From: an uncultured Lachnospiraceae bacterium
GTDB taxonomy: Bacteria; Bacillota; Clostridia; Lachnospirales; Lachnospiraceae
Direction of reading: 5' to 3'
DNA: 64,000 nt
NCBI GenBank assembly: GCA_910587935.1
Contig: CAJUNP010000006.1
Coordinates: 1 to 64,000, forward strand
The position numbers were made by a program, and so were the translations under genes. A model generated the notes under the pieces. That model searched no databases. It saw only the letters and a program-made list of their open reading frames with translations, and was not told the origin of the DNA. This document shows, one piece after another, positions 56,291-64,000 of this stretch (position 1 is the first letter of the stretch; each line of letters opens with the position of its first letter).

Positions 56291-57952
56291 ATGAATAGTA
56301 CAGTAAAAATGAAAGGAAAATGTAAAAATATAATTTTTCTGTTAATATTATACGGTATCATGGCAATTTGCGCAGTAGGATGTGTGAGGGATAAAAGACG
56401 CCCTGATGACAGAGAGGACCAGGAAAGCGATCCGGATATGCCGGGCTGGCAGCTCCACAGTGACGATGAGGTGAGCCTGGACTGGTATGTGAATTTTACC
56501 TGGTATACGACTCCGTGGGGAGAAAATATTGTATCAAAAGCAATCACCGAAGAGACGGGTATTCATATTAATTTCATAACGCCAATGGGAAGCGAAGCGG
56601 AAAAATTTAATGCGCTGATTGCGTCGGATTCCCTGCCGGATATTATGACTCTCGGATGGTGGGAGAATCAGGTAGATGAAATGATAGACAAAGATATGGT
56701 TTATGCATTGAATGAACTGGCGGATCAATATGAACCTTATTTCTGGGAGGTTGCGGACAGGACGGTAGTCAACTGGTATACGAGAGAAGACGGAAACATA
56801 TATTGTTATCCTAATTCATCATATGTTCCCTCAGATTATGAGGAACATCACAATATAGGTTCCAACCAGACTTTTCTGGTGCGCAAAGATATCTATGAAG
56901 CGATTGGGAGCCCCGACATGACTACCCCGGAAGGTTTTATGAATGCGGTGCGGAAAGCGGCCGAGCTGTATCCGCAGATAGACGGCGAACCTTTGATTCC
57001 CATCGGAGCCCATGATTTTACGGATACCGGCTGTGTGTCGTTTGACCAGTATCTTCAGAATTTTCTTGCGATTCCTTATGAAAAGGATGGTAAATTTTAT
57101 GACCGTTACACGGATGAGGAATATATCCGGTGGCTGAAGGTATTCCGGCAGTTAGGGGAAGAGGGATATCTGAAGAATGATATTTTTATAGACCAGCGGA
57201 CACAGATGGAAGAAAAGGTGGCAAAGGGCCAATATTTTTGTATGCTTTACCAGCGGACAGACATTGAGATACAACAGAAAAAGTTATATATGCAGGATCC
57301 CGATATGATATATATAGCGGTGGACGGGCCTAAAAATACGAAAGGAGAAGACCACGTGCTCCCCGGAACGGGAATTAACGGATGGACCGTAACGCTGATA
57401 TCCAAAAACTGCGAAAGACCGGACCGGGCTATGGAACTGTTTTCTTATTTGATGAGTGAACATGGACAGCTTGTGACCGGGGAAGGCGTAGAAGGCGTAA
57501 CGTATGATCTGATAGACGGAAAGCCGGTTATGAAACAGGAGATTCGTGAACTGTTACAGTCGGACCGCAAGGAATGTGACCGTCTTTACGGTGTCGATAA
57601 TGCTTATTGGATGTTTCAGGATAATGTCATGCAAATGCAATGGAAGGACATGCCTTTAGAACCAATGGCGCAGCCGGAAATCTGGACGTATCCATATACT
57701 CGTTATCTGGGACAATATGAAACGGTATTTGAGACGAATTCGGAAGCAGGTATTGCGGATATAGCGATTAAGAAGTTGTGGAGCGGAATCCTTCCGGAGC
57801 TGCTGCTTGCTCCTACGGAAGAAGATTTTGACCGGATTATGGAAGATTTTATCAATAAAAGAGAGCGGCTTGGTTTTAGCATTGTAATGGAAGAAAGTAC
57901 AAGGCAAATGAATGCGGCAAAGGAGAAGCTGGGATTGAATGAAGGGAATTAG
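56291..57952 (+). CDS. second extracellular sugar-binding lipoprotein, linked to a sensor kinase
   Basis: A 553-residue solute-binding protein with a hydrophobic signal (IIFLLILYGIMAIC) and a lipobox-like CAVGC. The fold matches large binding proteins of the LplA type (ITEETGIHINFITP, SDSLPDIMTLGWW). The start is unsure: ATG at 56252, 56291 or 56309 are all possible and none has a clean ribosome site. The 3' end overlaps the sensor kinase by 14 bases. That coupling suggests it presents a sugar to the kinase, or works as both sensor and transporter part. Confidence 0.8.
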   Translation: MNSTVKMKGKCKNIIFLLILYGIMAICAVGCVRDKRRPDDREDQESDPDMPGWQLHSDDEVSLDWYVNFTWYTTPWGENIVSKAITEETGIHINFITPMGSEAEKFNALIASDSLPDIMTLGWWENQVDEMIDKDMVYALNELADQYEPYFWEVADRTVVNWYTREDGNIYCYPNSSYVPSDYEEHHNIGSNQTFLVRKDIYEAIGSPDMTTPEGFMNAVRKAAELYPQIDGEPLIPIGAHDFTDTGCVSFDQYLQNFLAIPYEKDGKFYDRYTDEEYIRWLKVFRQLGEEGYLKNDIFIDQRTQMEEKVAKGQYFCMLYQRTDIEIQQKKLYMQDPDMIYIAVDGPKNTKGEDHVLPGTGINGWTVTLISKNCERPDRAMELFSYLMSEHGQLVTGEGVEGVTYDLIDGKPVMKQEIRELLQSDRKECDRLYGVDNAYWMFQDNVMQMQWKDMPLEPMAQPEIWTYPYTRYLGQYETVFETNSEAGIADIAIKKLWSGILPELLLAPTEEDFDRIMEDFINKRERLGFSIVMEESTRQMNAAKEKLGLNEGN

Positions 57953-59792
57953 GCGGGCAGTGAACAGAATGCGGGGATTAAAACTGAATGTAAAGTTCAC
58001 ATTGCTGATTACCGGAATTCTTTTGGTGCCGATCAGTGTTTTTTCAATTTATATTTTTCATAATATGGAAAACAATTCCATAAGTGAAAAGGAGAATTCC
58101 GTAAGGTATTTTTTGAATCAAAGTTACGAACGTATATTGAAGAATGTGGATTCCATAAATATATCCACGCAGTTTTTTTTGAGCGACCAAAAGCTGAAAG
58201 ATTATCTGGTTGCTCAGAAGAGAGAAGTTGCCTATACGGCCCAGGAGCTAATGGAATTTACGAACGCCGATGTGGTAGCTTTGGAAAGAATGGTAAACAA
58301 TAACCCTTATCTGTATCAGATCCGCGTATATGCGGATAATCCAAAGATGCAGGAGATTATGCCTATTTTATACAGGATGGAACGGATGGAGCGGCTCGAA
58401 TGGGCGCAGGATGAAAATGCCGCAGGATGGAAGTTTGATTATACGGATCAGCTTTTTGAGTCCTTCAGGATGTATCAGAACCAGAAAATAATGGCGCTTG
58501 TAACGCCTATTGAAGATTATTTATGGGGAGAAATCGGAATGTTGGAAGTTGCCATGCGGATGGATACTATGTTCCCGATGCTTTATGAAGAGGAGGAAGG
58601 AGAATGGAACTTTTTTATCGACGGAAGCGGAAAGGCTTATCATAAAGAGGATGTCGAGGAAAAAGTTGAAAAGTATCTGGTTAATATGCTTGACGGTATG
58701 GATATGGACGAACAGGGCCAGATGATCCGGGAACAGCAGCTTCACGGAGAATTCTGCGTTATAGGCAGTCTGTATGTAAAAGAACTGGACGGCTATTTAT
58801 TGTGTATCCGCAGTATGAAATCCGAGATGAGCCGGATCGCCGGAATTCGTGCGAGATTCCTTTTATTGATCGGTGTGTTTCTGATTATATTGATTTTCAT
58901 TATTAATTACATTGTACACCGCATGCTGAAACAATTTTATATGATTCTTCATTCCATCCGCCAGGTGCAGAAAGGAGATATGAATGTCGTTATAGAGGAC
59001 TGCGGCAAAGATGAGATGGGAGAGCTTGGCAGCCAGATCAACATTATGCTTGCCAGATTAAAGCGGCTGATGGAGGATAACTTAAACCGCGAGCTTCTTG
59101 TGAAGAACTCGGAAATCCGTGCCCTGCAGAATCAGATTAACGCCCATTTTATTTATAATGTGTTGGAATCTATCAAAATGATGGCGGAAATTGATGAGAA
59201 ATATGAGATCTCTGATGCCATTACAGCGTTAGGAAAGCTGCTTCGCTATAGTATGAAATGGACCTCCGGTAATGTGACAGTGGAACAGGAGATCGATTAC
59301 ATACACAATTATCTGGCGCTGATCAATTTACGGTTTGATTATGAGATATATCTGTCCTTAAACATTCCGGAAAATATTATGATTCAGGAAATACCCAAAA
59401 TGTCTTTACAGCCAATTGTGGAAAATTCCATTTATCACGGAATTGAACAAATGGCGAAGGATACCAATATTTATATTAAAGGTTTTCAGGAAGACGAGGA
59501 TTGTATTATTGAGATTACCGATGCTGGAAAAGGTATGAGTGAGGAAGAAGTCCGCAGACTGTATCAGAAAATTTCGGGTGAGATCGATTCGGCAGGAGGA
59601 AGCGGAAACGGAATCGGCCTTAAAAACGTACAGGATCGTATCCGGATCAGTTTCGGACCTGAATACGGCCTTGAATTTAGTTCCAAACCGGGTATGTATA
59701 CGAAAGTCCGGGTAAGAGTTCCGATGAATAAAGTCAGTAATAATATGCTGCGGGAGGGTAATTATGAAAACAGTGTTGATCGTGGAAGATGA
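57939..59792 (+). CDS. YesM-type sensor histidine kinase
   Basis: A 617-residue membrane kinase. Helix 1 (about 18-40) and helix 2 (about 305-325) enclose an extracellular domain of about 265 residues. HAMP follows, then a His_kinase domain with ALQNQINAHFIYNVLE (His403) and a HATPase with GNGIGLKNV. The motif reads NAHFIYN instead of the common NPHFLYN. Such kinases sense sugars and phosphorylate AraC-type regulators. The start overlaps the binding-protein gene, and the end overlaps the regulator gene by 29 bases, so all three are coupled. Confidence 0.88.
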   Translation: MKGIRRAVNRMRGLKLNVKFTLLITGILLVPISVFSIYIFHNMENNSISEKENSVRYFLNQSYERILKNVDSINISTQFFLSDQKLKDYLVAQKREVAYTAQELMEFTNADVVALERMVNNNPYLYQIRVYADNPKMQEIMPILYRMERMERLEWAQDENAAGWKFDYTDQLFESFRMYQNQKIMALVTPIEDYLWGEIGMLEVAMRMDTMFPMLYEEEEGEWNFFIDGSGKAYHKEDVEEKVEKYLVNMLDGMDMDEQGQMIREQQLHGEFCVIGSLYVKELDGYLLCIRSMKSEMSRIAGIRARFLLLIGVFLIILIFIINYIVHRMLKQFYMILHSIRQVQKGDMNVVIEDCGKDEMGELGSQINIMLARLKRLMEDNLNRELLVKNSEIRALQNQINAHFIYNVLESIKMMAEIDEKYEISDAITALGKLLRYSMKWTSGNVTVEQEIDYIHNYLALINLRFDYEIYLSLNIPENIMIQEIPKMSLQPIVENSIYHGIEQMAKDTNIYIKGFQEDEDCIIEITDAGKGMSEEEVRRLYQKISGEIDSAGGSGNGIGLKNVQDRIRISFGPEYGLEFSSKPGMYTKVRVRVPMNKVSNNMLREGNYENSVDRGR

Positions 59793-61248
59793 AAAAATGA
59801 TTCGCCAGGGAATTAAGACGATGGTACAGCGTTCCGGTATTCCTGTGGAAATCATTATGGAATGTAATAACGGACAGATGGCGTTGGAAATTCTGCAGAA
59901 TCAGCAAGTAGACGTTATGTTTACAGATATTCGGATGCCTAAGATGGATGGAATCGAGCTTGTTTCCCAAATTCAGAAGCTTCCGGCGAAACCTCTTGTC
60001 GTGGTAATAAGCGGATATGATGATTTTTCTTACGCAGTGGAAATGCTGCGGCTTGGCGTAAAAGAATATATATTAAAACCGGTTGACCGAGAAAAAATAG
60101 CGGAGGTTATGGAAAGGCTTGACGAAGAAATAAAAAAAAGCAACCGGAATGCCATGGAAAACCGGTGTATCAGCTATCAACAGTTAAAATATCTCGTTCT
60201 GAACAAAAACATAACACAGTCGGAGACGGAAGTGTTAGTCAGCACTTATGGGGAAAGCTTCAGCCAGGAATATTATGTTTTCTGTATGGACAATACGCAG
60301 AAAGAAGCGGACTATGACAACTCTTACATTTACCTGAATAATATTGAGGACAGCGAGCTTTATATTCTGCAGGAAACCGATAAAGAAATGTTTGTGCGCA
60401 AAAAACTGCGCGGCAGATATACAGGAGTAAGCCGGAGGCACATTGGAATAACGGAACTGAAAGAAGCTTATCAGGAGAGCTTTCAGGCAAGAAAAAAAGC
60501 CTTTTGGACACAGATTCCGGTGGTGGAATATGCGGAAAACGAAGATGCGGTAATCAGTGATTTTAAAAGACAGAGGCTTGAGAAGACACTGGAACCGGAA
60601 CCTGACGAAAATACAATGGTTCAGCTTGTTCAAATGCTTGGAACGGAGCGGGCAAAAGAAGCGATTGAAATGCTGGAACGTATTTTCGAAGGCACTGCAG
60701 CCGGGTTTTATGATTTTGATAAAATAGAGGATAATATTCAAAAGCTTTGCGGGCAGATCCGCGAAGTTTATAAAAACGTGGTTAAATCCGAAGAAGAGAA
60801 GCTGGAGCAGTTTGCCCATATATACCGGTATTCCTGTTCCGATGAGTTGTTTTCGGATATGCTCGCATTTTTGAAAACCTTCGTGGAGGTTATGAATAAT
60901 CAGTTTGAGGATTATAAGAATAAACAAAAGATCCAAATGGCAATTCGTTATATTCAGGAGAATTACGATAAGGATTTGAATATGGCGGTGGTATCCAATT
61001 ATATTTCCATGAATTATTCTCTGTTTTCGTATGTGTTTAAGCAGTATACGGGTAAAAATTTTGTAAATTACCTGAAAGACCTGCGGATGAAAGAAGCAAA
61101 ACGCCTGTTAGAACAAACGGATTTACGGGTTATTGAAATAAGCCAGAAAATAGGCTATGACAATGAAAAGCACTTTATGAAAACCTTTAAAAACGTATGC
61201 GGAGTATCGCCTACGGAGTACCGAAAAAACATGCAGTTTAAAGAATAG
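59764..61248 (+). CDS. AraC-type response regulator (YesN-like)
   Basis: A 494-residue regulator: N-terminal receiver (phospho-acceptor Asp55 in MFTDIRMPKMDG, Lys in LKPVD), a variable middle (about 140-385) and a C-terminal AraC double HTH (ENYDKDLNMAVVSNYISM, LKDLRMKEAKRLLEQT, IGYDNEKHFMKTFKN). GGAGGG precedes ATG inside the kinase gene. It is the expected activator of the sugar genes on both sides, such as the weak promoter at 52764. Confidence 0.9.
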   Translation: MKTVLIVEDEKMIRQGIKTMVQRSGIPVEIIMECNNGQMALEILQNQQVDVMFTDIRMPKMDGIELVSQIQKLPAKPLVVVISGYDDFSYAVEMLRLGVKEYILKPVDREKIAEVMERLDEEIKKSNRNAMENRCISYQQLKYLVLNKNITQSETEVLVSTYGESFSQEYYVFCMDNTQKEADYDNSYIYLNNIEDSELYILQETDKEMFVRKKLRGRYTGVSRRHIGITELKEAYQESFQARKKAFWTQIPVVEYAENEDAVISDFKRQRLEKTLEPEPDENTMVQLVQMLGTERAKEAIEMLERIFEGTAAGFYDFDKIEDNIQKLCGQIREVYKNVVKSEEEKLEQFAHIYRYSCSDELFSDMLAFLKTFVEVMNNQFEDYKNKQKIQMAIRYIQENYDKDLNMAVVSNYISMNYSLFSYVFKQYTGKNFVNYLKDLRMKEAKRLLEQTDLRVIEISQKIGYDNEKHFMKTFKNVCGVSPTEYRKNMQFKE

Positions 61249-61290
61249 GTGAAATATACAAAAATCAGACTTAAAAAATCGAAAAAGCTA

Positions 61291-61319
61291 TTGCATAAAG
61301 AGATGAAACGTGTTATTTT
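61291..61319 (+). promoter_or_regulatory. candidate promoter of the GH4-kinase-ROK genes
   Basis: TTGCAT (61291-61296), 17-base spacer, TATTTT (61314-61319), 64 bases ahead of the GH4 start. Confidence 0.45.
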
Positions 61320-61382
61320 TATAGTGACTTATTTAATAAACTTAAAAAAGTGGCAATGTGCAAAGTGACAGGAGGGCATAAT

Positions 61383-62678
61383 ATGAAATTGGTAGTTATT
61401 GGCGGAGGAAGCAGTTATACACCGGAATTAATAGAAGGCGTGATTAAACATCATGATACGCTGCCTATAACGGAGGTAGCGTTGGTGGATATCGAGGCGG
61501 GAAAGGAAAAGCTTGAGATTAATACGGCATTTTCTAAGAGAATGGTAGAAAAAGCGGGACTTGCCATTGCGGTAAGCGGTACTCTTGACAGAAGGGAAGC
61601 TCTTGCCGGAGCATCTTTTATAATCACACAGATTCGTGTAGGCGGTCTTGACGCACGCTCCAGAGACGAGAGAATTCCGTTAAAATACGGTATGATCGGT
61701 CAGGAAACTACAGGAATCGGAGGCTGCTTTAAAGCGCTTCGTACCGTTCCGGTGCTTCTTGCTATCTGTAAGGATATCGAAGAGCTTTGCCCTGACGCAT
61801 GGCTGATCAACTTTACAAATCCTTCCGGTATTGTAACGGAAGCTGTTTTGAAGCATACCAAAGTAAAATGTATCGGATTATGTAACTGCTCCATTAACAT
61901 GCAGTATGATGCGGCGGGACGGCTTGGAGTAGAAGCAGACGCCCTGGACTGCAGATTTATCGGCCTGAATCATTTAAGCGTTATGAATCATGCTTATCTT
62001 GAGGGGAAGGACAGAATTCACGATGTATTGAATGTTTTCAATGAAGAAAGCGTTGTTAAAAATATTGAAAAGAACAGTGAGATGGACAGGGTTGCCAAAG
62101 AACTTGGCTGTATGCTTTCTCCCTATCTGCAGTATTTCTATATGGAAAGACAAATGTTTGAGGAAGAGAGGGCGCAGGCCGTCGGACTGGAGGGAACGAG
62201 AGCGGACCAGGTAAAATCCGTGGAAGCGGAATTGTTCCGTCAGTACAGCGATCCGGAATTGAAAGAGAAACCGGAAGCCCTTGCAAGACGCGGAGGCGCC
62301 AGGTATTCGGAGGCTGCAATCAATTTAATTGACAGCATTTACAACGACCGTCAGGATGTACAGATAGTGGATGTGGTGAATCACGGACTGATTCCGCAGC
62401 TTCCTCATGACTGCGTTATCGAGACCAATTGCGTAATCGGAAAAGACGGCGCAAAGCCGCTGCCTGACAGTGATGTGCCGGCAACTCTGCTGGGACTTAT
62501 GGCGCAGGTAAAAACGTATGAGGTGCTTACGATTGAAGCAGCGGTTACAGGAGACCGCAGCAAGGCGCTGCTTGCATTTTTATGCCATCCGCTGGTACAT
62601 GACGTGCGGGACGCGAGAGCGGCTCTGGATGAAATGCTGGATGCAAATAAAGACTATTTACCTGATTTTTTCGGGTAA
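61383..62678 (+). CDS. GH4 6-phospho-beta-glucosidase
   Basis: A 431-residue NAD- and Mn-dependent hydrolase that cleaves phosphorylated glucosides by oxidation-elimination. The nucleotide-binding VVIGGGSSYTPELIEG, RVGGLDARSRDERIP, NFTNPSGIV, the metal-site CIGLCN and GLNHL identify the CelF/LicH branch of GH4. AGGAGGG lies 6 bases before the ATG at 61383; the upstream ATG at 61350 is rejected. It precedes the kinase gene by 35 bases. No PTS is nearby to make its phosphorylated substrate. Confidence 0.88.
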   Translation: MKLVVIGGGSSYTPELIEGVIKHHDTLPITEVALVDIEAGKEKLEINTAFSKRMVEKAGLAIAVSGTLDRREALAGASFIITQIRVGGLDARSRDERIPLKYGMIGQETTGIGGCFKALRTVPVLLAICKDIEELCPDAWLINFTNPSGIVTEAVLKHTKVKCIGLCNCSINMQYDAAGRLGVEADALDCRFIGLNHLSVMNHAYLEGKDRIHDVLNVFNEESVVKNIEKNSEMDRVAKELGCMLSPYLQYFYMERQMFEEERAQAVGLEGTRADQVKSVEAELFRQYSDPELKEKPEALARRGGARYSEAAINLIDSIYNDRQDVQIVDVVNHGLIPQLPHDCVIETNCVIGKDGAKPLPDSDVPATLLGLMAQVKTYEVLTIEAAVTGDRSKALLAFLCHPLVHDVRDARAALDEMLDANKDYLPDFFG

Positions 62679-62713
62679 AAGTAAGAGAATGTAGAAAGGC
62701 GTAGGTACGGTTT

Positions 62714-63643
62714 ATGTATGTACTGGGAGTGGATGTAGGCGGTTCTAAAACACAATGCGCAGTGGCTGATGAAACCGGTAAGATTTTTGCGGAAGGATTC
62801 GGAGGAGAAGGTAATTACCAGGTCTGCGGAATCGAAACCGCTTCGGAATCTATGAGTAAGGCTGTTATGGATGCGCTGGCTGGGGCAGGCATAACATTGA
62901 AGGATGTTTCATACGCTGTTTTCGGAATATCAGGAGCGGACGGACCGGAGGATTTTCAGGTATTAATTCCTGCAGTCCGGAAAATTATGGGGACCGATAA
63001 TTTTAAAATTGTTCATGATGCGTGGCTGGGGCTGCGCATCGGAACGGAAGATTATACGGGCGTCGTTTCGATCTGCGGAACGGGAGCCGGTCATGCGGGA
63101 AGAAACAGACAGGGCAGAGAACTGACACTGCGGAACCTGGATTATATAATGGGCAATATGGGAGGCGGCGGAGAGATCGAGAACAAAGCGCTGCACTACG
63201 CATTCCGTTCGGAGGAAGGTACCTGGTTAAAAAGCAGGCTTGAAGAGGAAGTGCCGAAAGTATTCGGGGTGGAGACCATGGAAGAGGTGTGTGCTTATCT
63301 GTTACACAACGAATTAACGAAAGAACAGAGTTACCGGCTTCCGGTCGTCGTGTTTACGCTTGCTAAAGAGGGCGATGCGGTATCGGCAGAGATTATATCC
63401 CGGATGGGATATGAGGAAGGAAAGTATGCGGCCGCCGTTCTTAAAAGATTGGGAATGTGTGACGAACATGTTCCGGCAGTTCTGATCGGCAGTCTCTTTA
63501 GGACAGGAGAGCCTCTTCTGATTGATTCCTATATGAAAGCGGTCAGAGAGGATGTACCGGGAGCCTATCCGGTAATACCAAAAGATGCGCCCGTAACGGG
63601 AGCCGTAAAACTGGCATTGGATTTTCTGAAGAACGGAGAATAG
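62714..63643 (+). CDS. BadF/BadG-type sugar kinase (N-acetylglucosamine kinase-like)
   Basis: A 309-residue ATPase of the ASKHA fold. LGVDVGGSKTQCAV is the phosphate-1 loop, VSICGTGAGHAGRN phosphate-2 and MGNMGGGGEIENKAL lies near the hinge. Members phosphorylate GlcNAc or related sugars. Here the position between GH4 and a ROK regulator suggests a sugar or disaccharide kinase supplying GH4; this is inferred. AGAAAGGCG precedes ATG at 62714. The ROK gene begins 4 bases after the stop. Confidence 0.82.
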   Translation: MYVLGVDVGGSKTQCAVADETGKIFAEGFGGEGNYQVCGIETASESMSKAVMDALAGAGITLKDVSYAVFGISGADGPEDFQVLIPAVRKIMGTDNFKIVHDAWLGLRIGTEDYTGVVSICGTGAGHAGRNRQGRELTLRNLDYIMGNMGGGGEIENKALHYAFRSEEGTWLKSRLEEEVPKVFGVETMEEVCAYLLHNELTKEQSYRLPVVVFTLAKEGDAVSAEIISRMGYEEGKYAAAVLKRLGMCDEHVPAVLIGSLFRTGEPLLIDSYMKAVREDVPGAYPVIPKDAPVTGAVKLALDFLKNGE

Positions 63644-63647
63644 CAGG

Positions 63648-64000
63648 TTGAAAAAAAAGACAGCGCTTACGGGAACGCAGAATGTATTAAAGGAACTGAA
63701 CAGCAGCCTGATTAAAGATGCGCTTGCGAAATGCGGACAGGCAACCAGAGTGGAACTTGCCGCCATGACAAAAATAAGCCAGCCTACCGTTAACCTGCTG
63801 ATTAAATCGCTGCTGGCTGACCAGACCGTAATCAGTCTGGGAGCAGCGGCGTCTACAGGCGGGCGCCGGGCGGAAGTTTACGCTTTGAATCATAAAAAGT
63901 CGGCTGTTGCCCTTCTTACGGTAAACGAAAGCTTTTTTGAAACTTCGGTTATTGACATGGAACTGAAGGAAGAAATTCACGGCCGCAGTAAAAGGAATAA
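63648..64000 (+). CDS. ROK-family transcriptional regulator, partial (cut by the right edge)
   Basis: The first 117 residues are present and no stop occurs before the window end. TTG at 63648 follows ACGGAGAA, about 9 bases upstream. The peptide has a MarR/ROK winged helix (LIKDALAKCGQATRVELA, ISQPTVNLLIKSLL) and STGGRRAEVYALN, the usual wing and link to a ROK sugar-binding domain. It probably represses the GH4-kinase genes until sugar is present. The full length is outside the window. Confidence 0.8.
   Translation, partial: MKKKTALTGTQNVLKELNSSLIKDALAKCGQATRVELAAMTKISQPTVNLLIKSLLADQTVISLGAAASTGGRRAEVYALNHKKSAVALLTVNESFFETSVIDMELKEEIHGRSKRN

Overview
The window looks like chromosome from a Lachnospiraceae-type Clostridia (Bacillota; strict anaerobe, probably gut). 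The evidence is strong AGGAGG-type ribosome binding sites, sigma-A promoters of TTGACA-N17-TATAAT form, an anaerobic ribonucleotide reductase, an Rrf2-cysK-iscS-iscU sulfur/Fe-S block, CUT1 sugar transporters without their own ATPase, and several small families typical of that group. No rRNA, tRNA, insertion sequence, prophage or CRISPR array was seen. Genes are mostly on the plus strand and tightly packed.

Layout. (1) 1-11.2 kb: a broken bacteriohemerythrin fragment, then a chemosensory block: Hpt protein, receiver-HD-GYP, PAS histidine kinase, a second receiver-HD-GYP with a damaged catalytic site, CheR, CheB, CheY, CheA, CheW and a methyl-accepting protein. No flagellar gene, CheC or CheD is present. 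The enzyme outputs suggest cyclic-di-GMP or development control as much as motility. (2) 11.3-21.3 kb: cell-wall NlpC/P60 protein, CapA-like protein, a TetM-like ribosomal GTPase fused to a YacP/Rae1-type nuclease domain, a small DUF6809-like gene, a GPH sugar symporter with a GH13 glucosidase, and a TPR lipoprotein. (3) 21.4-28.6 kb: class III ribonucleotide reductase with a fused glutaredoxin-like domain behind probable NrdR boxes, PyrF, a large WYL/SF1-helicase/nuclease protein, and an SDR oxidoreductase. (4) 28.6-31.9 kb: divergent Rrf2 regulator and cysK-iscS-iscU. (5) 32-39.7 kb: an eroded methyltransferase, pyrE, two small membrane proteins, an M29 aminopeptidase with a long N-terminal extension, and purE-purM-purN-purD. 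(6) 39.8-46.7 kb: YvyF-like zinc protein, SH3-repeat membrane protein, GntR regulator with clpC, an endosialidase-like small protein, and radA. (7) 46.8-64 kb: a carbohydrate locus with two GH94-type phosphorylases, a CUT1 binding protein and two permeases, a second binding protein overlapping a YesM-type sensor kinase and AraC-type response regulator, a GH4 6-phospho-glucosidase, a BadF-type sugar kinase and the start of a ROK regulator.

How the parts fit. Block 7 reads as one sense-import-phosphorolysis system for beta-gluco-oligosaccharides. Binding protein 2 with kinase/regulator probably senses the sugar, binding protein 1 and the permeases import it, and the GH94 enzymes release sugar phosphate. 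The kinase could make the phosphorylated substrate that GH4 needs, since no PTS is visible. The most unusual single genes are the ribosome GTPase-nuclease fusion (14070-16655) and the WYL-helicase-nuclease (24793-27828). The most unusual non-coding element is a 2.2-copy tandem hairpin repeat whose last partial copy is the ribosome binding site of the histidine kinase (2024-2148).
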